Below are positions 7,894 through 16,433 of a stretch of DNA of 64,000 bases, piece by piece. Positions within the stretch are counted from its first letter, which is position 1. Each line of letters begins with the position of its first letter. Source of the DNA: Amycolatopsis lexingtonensis. Lineage in GTDB: Bacteria; Actinomycetota; Actinomycetes; Mycobacteriales; Pseudonocardiaceae. Below the pieces are notes generated by a model, which did not search any database, was not told the origin of the DNA, and saw only the letters and a program-made list of their open reading frames with translations. Both the position numbers and the translations under genes were made by a program. Location of the stretch: NCBI RefSeq assembly GCF_014873755.1, contig NZ_JADBEG010000001.1:7104501-7168500 (forward strand), given 5' to 3'.

Positions 7894-8613
7894 CTAGTGC
7901 TCTTCGCGCGGGCGGGCGTCCCACGCCTTTACCAAGGTAGAGAGGTCTTCGGGCAGCGTGACGTCCGGGAGACCTTCCTTGCCCTTCAGCCACGGCCCGA
8001 GCGCCTCGACGGTCGCCTCGTCGAGACCGCGGCGGGACAGGCCCACCACGTTGACGCCGGTCACGCGGGCCGGGTTGCCGACGGCGATGGTGAACGCGCC
8101 GATCTCGCGGCGCACCGCCGAGCCCATGCCGATCATCGCGCCGGGGCCGATCACGACCTTCTGGTGCAGGATCGCGCCCATGCCCAGGTTGGCGCCGTCC
8201 CAGATGTGGCAGTGGCCGCCCGTGACGGCGTTGGAAGCGATCGTCACGGCGTCGCCGACCAGGCAGTCGTGCGCGATGTGGGAGTTGCGGAGGTAGTAGC
8301 CGTCGCTGCCGACCGTCGTTGTCCGCCAGGTCCCTTGGTGGACACTCACGTACTCGCGCAGGCGGTTGCGGCTGCCGATGACCACGCCGTGGCCGTCGTG
8401 ATCCGGGTCACCGACGGGGGCTTCATCCCAGGCCGCGGGGTGCGGGCGGCCGCGGTCCTCGCCGGGCGTGCCGATCGTCACGTGCGGGCCGATCCAGTTG
8501 CCGTCGCCGATGCGCGTGGGCCCGACGATCACCGCGAACGGCCCGATCACGTTGTCCTCGCCGAGTTCGACGCCTTCGCCGATGACGGCGGTCGGGTGGA
8601 TGCGGTTGGCCAC
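7894..8613 (-). CDS. LpxA-like UDP-amino-sugar N/O-acyltransferase (left-handed beta helix)
   Basis: 239 residues made largely of hexapeptide repeats ('IHPTAVIGEGVELG' and on). Family marks of LpxA are clear: 'REYVSVHQGT' near residue 86 and 'SHIAHDCLVGD' at 111-121, whose His115 aligns with the catalytic His125 of E. coli LpxA. LpxA moves an acyl chain from ACP to UDP-GlcNAc, or to UDP-GlcNAc3N when a 3-amino sugar is made. The organism appears to be an actinomycete, and no lpxC, lpxD or lpxB is present, so lipid A is not the product. A matched ACP lies 11 nt downstream and aminotransferase/dehydrogenase genes diverge upstream. The start is GTG 8613. Confidence 0.85.
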   Translation of the reverse strand: MANRIHPTAVIGEGVELGEDNVIGPFAVIVGPTRIGDGNWIGPHVTIGTPGEDRGRPHPAAWDEAPVGDPDHDGHGVVIGSRNRLREYVSVHQGTWRTTTVGSDGYYLRNSHIAHDCLVGDAVTIASNAVTGGHCHIWDGANLGMGAILHQKVVIGPGAMIGMGSAVRREIGAFTIAVGNPARVTGVNVVGLSRRGLDEATVEALGPWLKGKEGLPDVTLPEDLSTLVKAWDARPREEH

Positions 8614-8762
8614 GGGTGGTCGTCCGTTCGTCGGCGGCTGGGTACTGGGCGTGCTACCGCGCCCGGTAACGTGTGGCCCGCGTTGTTGCAGGGCGGCCGG
8701 GCGCAGAACCGGCGGCTCACTGTACCGGACGCGCCGAAATCGCCTGCCGAGAGAGACTGCCC
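8614..8762. promoter_or_regulatory. divergent promoter region of the acyl-sugar cluster
   Basis: These 149 bp separate the minus-strand acyl operon from the plus-strand aminotransferase gene and must hold both promoters. An inverted repeat TACCG-N4-CGGTA sits at 8655-8668 and is a candidate operator. No clear -10/-35 pair could be assigned by eye. Confidence 0.4.
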
Positions 8763-9869
8763 ATGATCCCCATCACTGTGGTCGACGTCCGCGACGCGGA
8801 GGACCTCGTCGTCGAGGTGCTGCGCTCCGGCGCCATCGCACAGGGACCGATGGTCAAGCGCTTCGAAGACGCCTTCGCGGCCGTCTCCGGGACGAAGCAC
8901 GCGATCGCGGTCAACAACGGGACCACCGCGCTGGTCGCCGCCCTCCAGGTCCTCGACCTGAAGCCGGGTGACGAGGTGATCACCTCGCCGTTCACCTTCG
9001 TCGCGACGCTCAACGCGATCCTCGAGGCCGGCGCGACCGTCCGGTTCGCCGACATCCGGCGCGACGACTTCGCGATCGACCCCGACGCCGTCGCGGCCGC
9101 GGTCACCGACCGCACGAAGGTGCTCATGCCGGTGCACCTCTACGGCCAGACCGCGGACATGGGCAAGCTCGGGCCGCTGGCCGCCGAGCACGGCCTCCAG
9201 GTGATCGAGGACTCGGCGCAGGCCGTCGGGGCGTCCTTCGAAGGCAAGCAGGCCGGCTCGTTCGGCATCGGCTGCTTCTCGCTGTACGCGACGAAGAACA
9301 TCACCACCGCCGAGGGCGGCGTCATCACGACCGACGACGACGCGCTGGCCGACAAGCTGCGCGTGCTGCGCAACCAGGGCATGCGCGCCCGCTACCAGTA
9401 CGAGGTCGCCGGGCACAACTACCGGATGACCGACCTGCACGCGGCGGTCGGCATCCCGCAGCTGGCGAAGCTCGACCAGCTGACCGCCGCCCGCCAGGCC
9501 AACGCGAAGCGGCTCTCGGAAGGCCTCGCGGGCACGCCGGGCCTCGACGTCCCGAAGGTGCTGCCGGGCCGCGAGCACGTGTGGCACCAGTACACCGTGC
9601 TGGTCGGCCCGCACGCGTTCCTCTCGCGCGACGAGCTGGCCGCGGCGCTCACCGAGCGCGGCATCGGCAACGGCATCTACTACCCCAAGATCGTCTTCGA
9701 CTACGACTGCTACGCGGGTCACGACCTGATCCCGGGCGCGCGCGTCGAAGACTTCCCGGTCGCGAAGGCCGTTTCGGAGCAGGCGCTTTCGCTGCCGGTG
9801 CACCCGCACCTGACCGAGTCCGACCTGGACACCATCATCGAAACCGTTCGCGAGGTACTGGGCGCATGA
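8763..9869 (+). CDS. DegT/DnrJ/EryC1/StrS-family sugar aminotransferase
   Basis: 368 residues, a PLP-dependent enzyme that aminates keto-sugar nucleotides. The PLP lysine is Lys178 in 'LYATKNITTAEGG', with the usual 'VIEDSAQAVGA' cofactor stretch at 148-157 and 'NNGTTAL' near residue 51. The ATG at 8763 was chosen because the family N-terminus ('MIPITVVDV') begins there. Its stop overlaps the next start (ATGA, 9866-9869). Paired with a Gfo/Idh dehydrogenase and an LpxA-like acyltransferase, it resembles GnnB of the GnnA/GnnB route from UDP-GlcNAc to UDP-GlcNAc3N, or WbpE. The exact sugar is not proved. Confidence 0.88.
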   Translation: MIPITVVDVRDAEDLVVEVLRSGAIAQGPMVKRFEDAFAAVSGTKHAIAVNNGTTALVAALQVLDLKPGDEVITSPFTFVATLNAILEAGATVRFADIRRDDFAIDPDAVAAAVTDRTKVLMPVHLYGQTADMGKLGPLAAEHGLQVIEDSAQAVGASFEGKQAGSFGIGCFSLYATKNITTAEGGVITTDDDALADKLRVLRNQGMRARYQYEVAGHNYRMTDLHAAVGIPQLAKLDQLTAARQANAKRLSEGLAGTPGLDVPKVLPGREHVWHQYTVLVGPHAFLSRDELAAALTERGIGNGIYYPKIVFDYDCYAGHDLIPGARVEDFPVAKAVSEQALSLPVHPHLTESDLDTIIETVREVLGA

Positions 9870-10822
9870 CGCATCGGATCGCTCTTGTCGGTACCGGGAA
9901 CATGGGTTCCCTCCACGCTCGCGTGCTCGCCGGGAACGAGCGCGTCGACCTGGTCCGCGTGATCGATCCGCGCGAGGAAGCGGGCAAGGCCGTCGCCGAC
10001 CGCTACGAAACCCGGTGGACACCGGAGATCGGCTCGCTGTCCGATGTGGACGCCGTCGTGCTGGCGTCGGCCACCGAAGCGCACTACGACCTGGCGCAGG
10101 AGATCCTCGGCCAGGGCAAGCCGATGCTGGTGGAAAAGCCGGTCTGCAACAGCTACGAGAAGTCCCAGGAGATCGTCGGGCTGTCGGCGAAGAAGGACGT
10201 CCCGCTGATGTGCGGGCTCCTCGAGCGCTACAACCCGGCGGTCATGACCGCGCGGGCGCTGGTGCAGGAGCCGGTGCACCTGATGGCCCGCCGCCACGGC
10301 CCGTACGCGCCGCGCATCAAGACCGGCGTCGCGTGGGACCTGCTGGTGCACGACGTCGACCTGGCGATCCAGTTCTTCGGCGGCGCGACCCCGGCCCGCG
10401 TGACGTCTGGCGCGGGGTACTTCCACCCGTCGTCGGTCGAGGGCGCGGAGGACACCATCGAAACGGTGCTGTCGTTCCCGACCGGCCTCGCCACGGTTTC
10501 GGCGTCGCGGCTGGGCCAGAAGAAGGTCCGCTCGCTGGTGGTGTCGGAGCTGGACCGGCTGATCGAGATCGACCTCCTGCGCCGCGACGTCACGATCTAC
10601 CGGCACGTCTCGCACGACTCCGTCACCCCGGACGGCCTCGGCTACCGCCAGCAGACGGTGATCGAGATCCCGGAGCTGGTCACCGCCCGCGAGCCGCTGG
10701 CCACCCAGCTGGACCGCTTCTGCGACCTGCTGGAGGGCAAGGTCGACGCCGACACCGAGCGCGACCTGATCCTGCCTTCGCACCACGTCGTGGAGCAGGT
10801 GCTCACGCAGGCCGCCGCCTAG
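9866..10822 (+). CDS. Gfo/Idh/MocA-family oxidoreductase (GnnA/WbpB-like)
   Basis: 318 residues. The NAD-binding loop is '[11 protein letters not shown]' at 8-18 and the family 'EKPV' motif, with its catalytic lysine, is near residue 92. A C-terminal '[10 protein letters not shown]' motif with its conserved His follows. It probably oxidises a nucleotide sugar to the 3-keto form that the overlapping aminotransferase then aminates. The order aminotransferase-dehydrogenase with a 4-nt overlap supports a shared substrate. It ends at 10822 in a CTAG shared with the stop of the convergent peptidase gene. Confidence 0.85.
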   Translation: MTHRIALVGTGNMGSLHARVLAGNERVDLVRVIDPREEAGKAVADRYETRWTPEIGSLSDVDAVVLASATEAHYDLAQEILGQGKPMLVEKPVCNSYEKSQEIVGLSAKKDVPLMCGLLERYNPAVMTARALVQEPVHLMARRHGPYAPRIKTGVAWDLLVHDVDLAIQFFGGATPARVTSGAGYFHPSSVEGAEDTIETVLSFPTGLATVSASRLGQKKVRSLVVSELDRLIEIDLLRRDVTIYRHVSHDSVTPDGLGYRQQTVIEIPELVTAREPLATQLDRFCDLLEGKVDADTERDLILPSHHVVEQVLTQAAA

Positions 10823-12207
10823 CTCACCGGCACCGGGAAGGCGGCCGGGCTCCGGCTGCCGTCGGGGCCCACCGCGCGGACGCCGAAGAAGACGTTGTCC
10901 TTGGACAGGTCGATCTTCGCCGTCCGCGCCGGGCCGACGTCGAGCGCGTGCGTCCAGTCCGGCGCCGTCGTCTCGCGCCAGAGGACCTCGTAGCCGGTGG
11001 CGCCCGGGGTGGCGTCCCAGAGCAGTTCGGAGTCGTTCGTCAGCGCGGCCGTCCGGATCTTCACGCCCTTCGGGGTGCCCGGCGCCGTCGCGAGGGACCA
11101 CAGCGCGGCGCCGTTGACCCGCGCGACCCTGGCGATGAACGGGAAGTCGCAGAACTCCGGCAGATCGCCGTACTGGACGCCGTTTTCGACGCGGACGTCC
11201 TGGTGCTGGTGCGCGAAGTCCTCGTTCGGCTCGGTGAACCGCGCCGCCGGGTAGCCCTGCTCGAGGAAGCCGATGTGGTCGCCGCCGCGCAGGTAGCGGT
11301 CCCGGCGGTAGATCACGCGGACCGTCATGCCGGTCGCGTCGTTCTCCGCCACGGACTTCACGAACCGGGCCAGCTGCCGCGGCGGGGAGTCGTTCTCGCC
11401 GCCGATGCTGCGGCGCAGGTTCGCCTCGGCCGGCGTCTCCGCGGTCGGGACGCCCTCGGCGAAGAGCCGGATCGTGAACGGGTCGCGCGTGCCGTCGTCG
11501 GCCCGGCTGGCGCCGACGATGTCGTCGGTGAACATCGCCTGGACGTCGGTGCCGGCGGCCTTGAACTGCCGCGCCATGTACCGCGAGCCGTACAGGCCCT
11601 GCTCTTCGCCCGCGACAGCGGCGAAGACGATCGTGGCCGCCGGCTGCCGCGTCGAGAGCACCCGCGCCAGCTCCAGCGAAACCGCGACGCCCGAAGCGTC
11701 GTCGTCCGCGCCCGGCGCGTCCCCGGTGAAGTCCATGACGTCGGTGCGGCGCGAGTCGTAGTGCCCTGAAACGACGTACACGCGGCCCGGGTCGGTGGCG
11801 CCGTGCAGCGTCGCGACGACGTTGGTGATGGTGGTCGGCACCGGGATCCGGTCAGCGGGCGGCTGGACGTAGGACTGCAGCTCGACGGTCATCCGGCCAC
11901 CGGACGCGGCCGCGATCTGCTGGTATTGCGCGAAGAGCCAGTCGCGCGCGGCGCCGATGCCGCGGACCGGGTCGTCCTGCGCGGACAGCGTGTGCCGCGT
12001 GCCGAACGCGGCCAGCCGCCGGACGGTCGCTTCGATCCGCCGTTCGTCGACCTGGCGGAGCAGGGCCCGCAGCTGGGGGCCGGGACGCTGCGGGCGGACC
12101 GGGACACCGGGCCCGCGATCGCCGGGTTCGGCGGCACCGGCCGGGGCCGCCGACGCCGCCAGTCCGAGTGCGGCCGTCGCGGTGAGGAACGCTCGTCGAG
12201 AGGTCAC
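10819..12207 (-). CDS. secreted M28-family zinc aminopeptidase
   Basis: 462 residues. The N-terminus '[17 protein letters not shown]' has the twin arginine and hydrophobic run of a Tat-type signal, ending near 'AGAAEP'. The mature part has the M28 metal ligands: 'SGHYDSR' (His and Asp), 'GADDDASG' (second Asp), '[10 protein letters not shown]' (Glu-Glu) and 'FTDDIVG'. It should be an exported zinc peptidase cutting N-terminal residues. The C-terminal 100 residues resemble a fibronectin-like tail. The start is GTG 12207. It is convergent with the Gfo/Idh gene and does not belong to the sugar pathway. Confidence 0.88.
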   Translation of the reverse strand: MTSRRAFLTATAALGLAASAAPAGAAEPGDRGPGVPVRPQRPGPQLRALLRQVDERRIEATVRRLAAFGTRHTLSAQDDPVRGIGAARDWLFAQYQQIAAASGGRMTVELQSYVQPPADRIPVPTTITNVVATLHGATDPGRVYVVSGHYDSRRTDVMDFTGDAPGADDDASGVAVSLELARVLSTRQPAATIVFAAVAGEEQGLYGSRYMARQFKAAGTDVQAMFTDDIVGASRADDGTRDPFTIRLFAEGVPTAETPAEANLRRSIGGENDSPPRQLARFVKSVAENDATGMTVRVIYRRDRYLRGGDHIGFLEQGYPAARFTEPNEDFAHQHQDVRVENGVQYGDLPEFCDFPFIARVARVNGAALWSLATAPGTPKGVKIRTAALTNDSELLWDATPGATGYEVLWRETTAPDWTHALDVGPARTAKIDLSKDNVFFGVRAVGPDGSRSPAAFPVPVS

Positions 12208-12247
12208 GGTGGGTTTCTTACGCCCGTGCCACCCTCGCGGGTACCGC

Positions 12248-12958
12248 CTACTTGGTGAGCCGCTTCCCGGCGGCGTCGTAGGCGATCAGCGGCGTCAGGA
12301 CGGCGGAGTTCGGGACGGCGGCGGGGTCGAACCAGAAGATGACGACGTTCGGGTCCGCGGTCCACTTCGCGAGGTTCGCGTCGACGGTCTTGCCGTGCAC
12401 GGTCGTCGTGATCCGCGCGACCTGGCCGGCGAAGTAGCCGAAGACGGGGATGACCTCGTCGCCGGAGAGCTCGCCGCCGTCGGTCGCGTGGAAGCCGAAC
12501 GACCGGTCGGAGCCGCGGAACTCGTTGGTCATCAGCACGGACTCCAGGGTCTCCCCGGAGCGGAACCCGGCCACCAGCCCGAAGTGGGTGTCCGGCAGCT
12601 CGGGCAGGTCGACCGCCCGCGCGAAGAAGACGATCTCGCCGCGGGCGGTCTTGATCCCGGTCCCGATGACGTCTCCCACCGGCTGCTCCGCGGCGGTCGA
12701 GGGCGCCGGCGTCGGCGTCGTCACGACGGGAGCGGGCGGCTGCGCGACCGGTGCGGGCGCGGGCTGCCGCACCTGGATGGCGAAGCCGACGACGAGCACG
12801 ACGACGGCCGCGGCGGCGATCCCGGCGGCGCTCGTGAGGACCCGACGGCGTCGCCGCAAGCGCGTCCCGCCGGCCATGATCGCGGCCAGATCCGGCTCGG
12901 CGAAGGGCTCGTCGGGCGGCTGCCGGAGCGCGGCGCGGAAGTCGTCGAGGTCGTTCAC
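12248..12958 (-). CDS. single-pass membrane protein paired with sigma factor (possible anti-sigma)
   Basis: 236 residues: a cytoplasmic N-terminus of about 38 residues, one membrane segment at roughly 40-63 after a run of arginines, a Pro/Thr/Ala linker, then an extracytoplasmic domain of about 140 residues. The gene begins inside the sigma-factor stop (GTGA, 12955-12958), the usual layout for a sigma factor and its membrane partner. There is no recognisable HXXXCXXC zinc anti-sigma motif, so the regulatory role rests on position only. No enzyme family was recognised in the outer domain. Confidence 0.75.
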   Translation of the reverse strand: MNDLDDFRAALRQPPDEPFAEPDLAAIMAGGTRLRRRRRVLTSAAGIAAAAVVVLVVGFAIQVRQPAPAPVAQPPAPVVTTPTPAPSTAAEQPVGDVIGTGIKTARGEIVFFARAVDLPELPDTHFGLVAGFRSGETLESVLMTNEFRGSDRSFGFHATDGGELSGDEVIPVFGYFAGQVARITTTVHGKTVDANLAKWTADPNVVIFWFDPAAVPNSAVLTPLIAYDAAGKRLTK

Positions 12959-13470
12959 CGCCCACCTCCTCCGATCAGCGTGTCTTCGGTGCCCGCTTCG
13001 ATCCGCAGCTTGGCCAGCGCCCGCGAATTCGTGCTCTTCACGGTACCCAGCGAAACCCCCAGCTCACGGGCCACGTCGGCTTCCGGTAGGTCGAAGAAGT
13101 GCCGGAGCACGACGACGGCGCGTTCCCGGTCGGTGAGCGTCTTGAGCACGGCGGTGAGCCAGGCCCGCTGGGTGACGGCCTTGTCGACGTCGAGGCGGTC
13201 CTGCCGTTCGGGCATCGCCTCGGTGGCGTACTCGCGGATCGGGCGCCGCCAGCCGTCGATGACGTGGTTCATCAGGACGGTGCGCGCGTAGCCGTAGGCG
13301 TCCTTGTGCCGCACCCGCGACCAGGCGGCGTAGGTGCGGGTGAACGCGGTCTGGGCGGCGTCCTCGGCCTGGTGGCGGTCGCCGGTGAGCAGGAACGCGG
13401 CGTGGGTGAGCCGGGCCGAAGACGCGCGGACGAACTCCGCGAACTCCTCGTCGCCGCGCGCCATGCTCAC
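12955..13470 (-). CDS. SigE-family RNA polymerase sigma factor (ECF)
   Basis: 171 residues. Sigma region 2 spans about 10-75 ('AFLLTGDRHQAEDAAQTAF') and region 4 about 105-160 ('LTDRERAVVVLRHFFDLPEADVA'), as in the short SigE-family ECF factors of actinomycetes. It would direct RNA polymerase to an envelope or stress regulon, probably under control of the overlapping membrane protein. GTG 13470 is preferred because a GAGGA site lies about 8 nt ahead. ATG 13464 is the alternative. Confidence 0.88.
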   Translation of the reverse strand: MSMARGDEEFAEFVRASSARLTHAAFLLTGDRHQAEDAAQTAFTRTYAAWSRVRHKDAYGYARTVLMNHVIDGWRRPIREYATEAMPERQDRLDVDKAVTQRAWLTAVLKTLTDRERAVVVLRHFFDLPEADVARELGVSLGTVKSTNSRALAKLRIEAGTEDTLIGGGGR

Positions 13471-13543
13471 CCCCTGTTCCTCACCCTGCGACGGGCGGGC
13501 CGCGGAAAGGTTGCTCGTCGATCATTCGAGCGTACGCCCGGGT

Positions 13544-13549
13544 TAGATT
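13544..13549 (+). promoter_or_regulatory. -10-like hexamer of a probable leaderless promoter
   Basis: TAGATT ends 6 nt before the ATG at 13556, leaving no room for a ribosome site, so transcription probably starts at the start codon. Confidence 0.45.
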
Positions 13550-13555
13550 GACCCC

Positions 13556-14137
13556 ATGCGCTCACTGAGGGGGATCCTCGCCGCCGCGTGCCTGCTGACC
13601 TGCGTCGCAGCGTGTTCGGGCGGCTCCACGACCGCGGCCGCGCCCCCGCCGCCACCGCCGTCCACCTCGACGAGCAAGCCGAAGCCGACCACGCCGCCGA
13701 CGCCGACCTTCACGCCGGCGGTGTCGCCGGCCAAGCTGACCGGCGCCTGTCCGCTTCTGGGCAACGTCGAGTTCGCGCAGATCCTCGGCGTCGCCTGGAA
13801 CTCGCGGGAGCCGAGCGAGATGCCGCCCGAGCAGATCGGCCCCGGCAAGGCGTTCCGGTGCTCGTACCCGGTCGGCGAGCTGTACGTCCTCGCGATCCCG
13901 GGCGGCAAGTCGCCGGCCGCGATGGTCAAGCAGCTGGAGTCGGAGTGCTCGGACCCCGCGAAGCCGGTGACGGGCGCGGGTGAGCTGGCGAGCTATTGCT
14001 ACGGGAAGGGCTACAGCTCGCTGGTCGTGGTGGCCAAGCACGCGCACGGCCAGCTGCGGGTCGCCGAGGTCGAAATGGGGCGCAGCCGGGCCGACGTCTG
14101 CGAATCCCTCGCGAAACTGCTCGGCGAGCGCCTTTAA
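13556..14137 (+). CDS. DUF3558-like secreted lipoprotein
   Basis: 193 residues. The signal peptide ends in a lipobox with Cys20 ('CVAACSGG'). A proline/threonine-rich linker (about 28-60) leads into a compact domain with four further cysteines that could form disulfides. The style matches the DUF3558 lipoproteins common in Pseudonocardiales, whose function is unknown. It is divergent from the sigma-factor operon across 85 bp. It ends in TAA at 14137. Confidence 0.72.
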   Translation: MRSLRGILAAACLLTCVAACSGGSTTAAAPPPPPPSTSTSKPKPTTPPTPTFTPAVSPAKLTGACPLLGNVEFAQILGVAWNSREPSEMPPEQIGPGKAFRCSYPVGELYVLAIPGGKSPAAMVKQLESECSDPAKPVTGAGELASYCYGKGYSSLVVVAKHAHGQLRVAEVEMGRSRADVCESLAKLLGERL

Positions 14138-14176
14138 ACGTTGTGTAACCGATATCTCGCGCTCGGTCACAGGCGA

Positions 14177-14575
14177 CTAGATTGTCGGACGTGCGCTTCC
14201 GTGCGCGAGCTTCGCCGCCGAGCGGACGCTGACCTGCTTCGGGGTCCGCGCGGGCGGTTTCACGACGGCGGCGCCGGCGGTCGGCGCCGGCGCTGCCGTC
14301 ATCCAGCTACGGCCGCTGGGCCCGCCTGGTCGTGAGGGCATAGTCCCTTCGACCGACCGGAAGGTGAGCAGGCTGACCGGGGCGTCGAGGTCGACGATCC
14401 AGTACTACTCGATCCCGGCCTCGGGTACGCGCACCGTCAGCGGCGCCTCCGAGGGGACCAGCTCGACTCCGCTCAGCATGGAGCAGCCATCCGTCAGCCA
14501 CTCGTCCACGAGGTAAGTCAGCCGGGCGGCAGCGCTCTGGTGGTGCAGCCCCGGACGCGGCCACTCCACGACACG
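14177..14575 (-). pseudogene. decayed Uma2-family (DUF820) gene remnant
   Basis: One reading frame on the minus strand runs from 14575 to 14177 with a single internal TAG at 14405-14407. It reads 'PGLHHQSAAARLTYLVDEW', later 'VPEAGIE', then the stop, then 'YWIVDLDAPVSLLTF', which are clear Uma2 landmarks (the HQ region and the AGI-x-YWIVD strand). About 40-50 residues expected between them are missing, including most of the PD-(D/E)xK nuclease core, and there is no N-terminus. Truncation, internal deletion and a nonsense codon together indicate a dead gene. It fills most of the otherwise empty 14138-14591 gap. Confidence 0.6.
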
Positions 14576-14591
14576 TCAGCCTGCCGGGTCG

Positions 14592-15218
14592 CTACGCCGA
14601 GAAGTCCCCGGACGGCGCGCCCCAGCCGGTAGCGTCACCGCCGCGTTCTTCCGCGATCTCCCGGCGCCGCGCGTTTTCCGCCCGCACCCGGTCCACTTCG
14701 GACTGGATGTACTCCTCGTCGTACCGCTGGAACACCCGCGCCGGGTTGCCCGCCACCAGGGTGCGCGGCGGGACGTCCTTCGCCACCACCGAATTCGGCT
14801 GCACGGTCGCGAAGTCGCCGATCGTCACACCCGCCATGATGACCACCAGGCCGCCGATGAAGCAGCCCTTGCCGATCTTCACCGGTTTGCGCTCGATCAG
14901 GTCGCTGCCCGAATGGTTCTGCAGCGTCATGTTCGCCAGCCAGCTCGAGTGCGTGAAGATCAGCGTGTTCAGGCCGATGCTGGTGTGCTCGCCGATCTCC
15001 AGGCCGCCGCTCGCGTCGAGCGCCGCGCCTTCGCCGACCCAGCAGTGGTCGCCCATCTTGAGGTTCTCGGGGCTGATGATCTTCACGCGCTCGCGCACGC
15101 GGCACGTCGAGGGCAGCCCGTAGAACTGAGCGCGCTCGGCGTCGTTCATGTACTGCGAAACGAGCTCGGTCAGGATCTGCGGGCGCAGCCGGTGGCTGCG
15201 CTCGTCATCGAAGAACAT
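14592..15218 (-). CDS. hexapeptide-repeat O-acetyltransferase (maltose acetyltransferase / WcaF type)
   Basis: 208 residues from ATG 15218. Left-handed beta-helix repeats run from about residue 45 to 170 ('KMGDHCWVGEGAALD', 'IGKGCFIGGLVVIMAG', 'VVAKDVPPRTLVAGNPAR'). 'FTHSSW' carries the probable catalytic His. Such enzymes use acetyl-CoA to acetylate sugars or antibiotics. It starts 14 nt inside the glycosyltransferase gene and closes a four-gene sugar operon, so decoration of a surface glycan is likely. The C-terminal 40 residues are charged and variable. Confidence 0.83.
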   Translation of the reverse strand: MFFDDERSHRLRPQILTELVSQYMNDAERAQFYGLPSTCRVRERVKIISPENLKMGDHCWVGEGAALDASGGLEIGEHTSIGLNTLIFTHSSWLANMTLQNHSGSDLIERKPVKIGKGCFIGGLVVIMAGVTIGDFATVQPNSVVAKDVPPRTLVAGNPARVFQRYDEEYIQSEVDRVRAENARRREIAEERGGDATGWGAPSGDFSA

Positions 15219-16401
15219 CGGCTTCCGACACCAGCTTCTCAAAGGTACGAAGGTGTTCCTCCGCGACGACGTCGAGGCCGAAGTTCGACCGCACCATCTC
15301 GCTCTCGCGCTGGGCGATCTGGGCCCGGCGGTCCGGGTCGTCGAGCAGCTCGATCACCGTGCGCGCCACGGCTTCCGAATCGTCGGGACGCACCAGCAGC
15401 ACGTTCTCGCCGTTGCGCAGCTCGATGCCCGGGTAGTTGTCCTCGGTGACCGACGCGATCGTCGCCGTGCCCGAGAGCATCGCCTCCAGGGACGCCGTGC
15501 CGCAGCCGCCGTTGAGGTCGTGGGTCACGATGTCCGCCGCCGCGAAGTACGCCGGGACATCCTCCTTCGGGACCGCGCCCGTGACGACCAGCGCGTCCGA
15601 GACGCCCAGTTCGGCCGCCCGCTTGAGGAACGCGTCGTGGTAGACGCGGCCGACGACGATCACCCGGACGCCGGGGTGCTTGTCCAAAATGGACGGCAGG
15701 GCTTCGATCAGCGGGAGCCGGTTGCGCAGCGGGATGACGTGGCCCAGCGAGACGATCAGCGGTGCGTCGCCGATTTCGTGCTCCGCGCGGACGTCCTTCG
15801 TCACCGGCTTCGCGAAGTGCCCGGTGTCGACCGCGATCGGGAAGTACTCCGAGTTCTCGTCGCTCGTGCCGTAGCGGTCGACGCAGTAGTCGACGCCCAG
15901 CTTGTCGAGGATGACGTACCGCGGCTTGATGTAGGCCAGCATCGGCCGCACGAGCACCGCGTCCAGCAGCCGGAACACGCCGCCGTACAGCTTGTTGTCG
16001 CTGATCAGGAGCGTGTGGATGGTCAGCAGCGTCGGGATGCCGTGCCGCCGCGCGTAGATGCCCGCGAGCCACGACAGGTCGAAGAACTGGCCGTGCAGGT
16101 GGATCGCGTCCGGCTTGAACTCGTCGAGCAGCTTCCACAGCCGTCGCCAGTTGCCAGGGCGCAGCGAGGCGAAGCTCATGTCGAAGTCGATCGACAGCCC
16201 GATCTGCGGCATCTTCACGGCCGGGAGGCGCACTACGCGATAGCCGTCGCGCTTCTCCTCGGCCGGGGCGTCGGCGTAGGCGGCCGTGATCGCCAGGACC
16301 TCGTGGCCGGCCTCGACGAACTGCGCCGCCAGCGACGCCGCCATGTGCGCGCTCCCGCCCACGCGGGGCGGGAAGAAGTTGTTCACCACCGCGATGCGCA
16401 T
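15205..16401 (-). CDS. GT4-family glycosyltransferase
   Basis: 398 residues with the GT-B two-domain layout. The N-terminal donor-loop motif is 'NNFFPPRVGGSAHMAA' and the C-terminal domain contains 'HDLNGGCGTASLEAMLSGT', the GT4 nucleotide-sugar binding and E-x7-E region. It should transfer a sugar from a nucleotide donor to a lipid-linked or surface acceptor on the cytoplasmic side. ATG 16401 is chosen because GAGGA lies about 6 nt ahead. A GTG at 16437 overlapping the upstream stop would add 12 residues. It sits between the epimerase and acetyltransferase genes. Confidence 0.88.
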   Translation of the reverse strand: MRIAVVNNFFPPRVGGSAHMAASLAAQFVEAGHEVLAITAAYADAPAEEKRDGYRVVRLPAVKMPQIGLSIDFDMSFASLRPGNWRRLWKLLDEFKPDAIHLHGQFFDLSWLAGIYARRHGIPTLLTIHTLLISDNKLYGGVFRLLDAVLVRPMLAYIKPRYVILDKLGVDYCVDRYGTSDENSEYFPIAVDTGHFAKPVTKDVRAEHEIGDAPLIVSLGHVIPLRNRLPLIEALPSILDKHPGVRVIVVGRVYHDAFLKRAAELGVSDALVVTGAVPKEDVPAYFAAADIVTHDLNGGCGTASLEAMLSGTATIASVTEDNYPGIELRNGENVLLVRPDDSEAVARTVIELLDDPDRRAQIAQRESEMVRSNFGLDVVAEEHLRTFEKLVSEADVLR

Positions 16402-16433
16402 CGCACGTCCTCGGGCCGGCCCCGCGGTGGCAC

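Noticed and set aside
7894..8613. Evidence for lipid A or a Gram-negative genome
   Set aside because: Only an LpxA-like gene is present, without lpxB, lpxC or lpxD, and every other gene is typical of high-GC actinomycetes.
14307..14564. 85-residue open frame in the Uma2 remnant
   Set aside because: It is in another frame from the recognisable Uma2 sequence and has no motif of its own.
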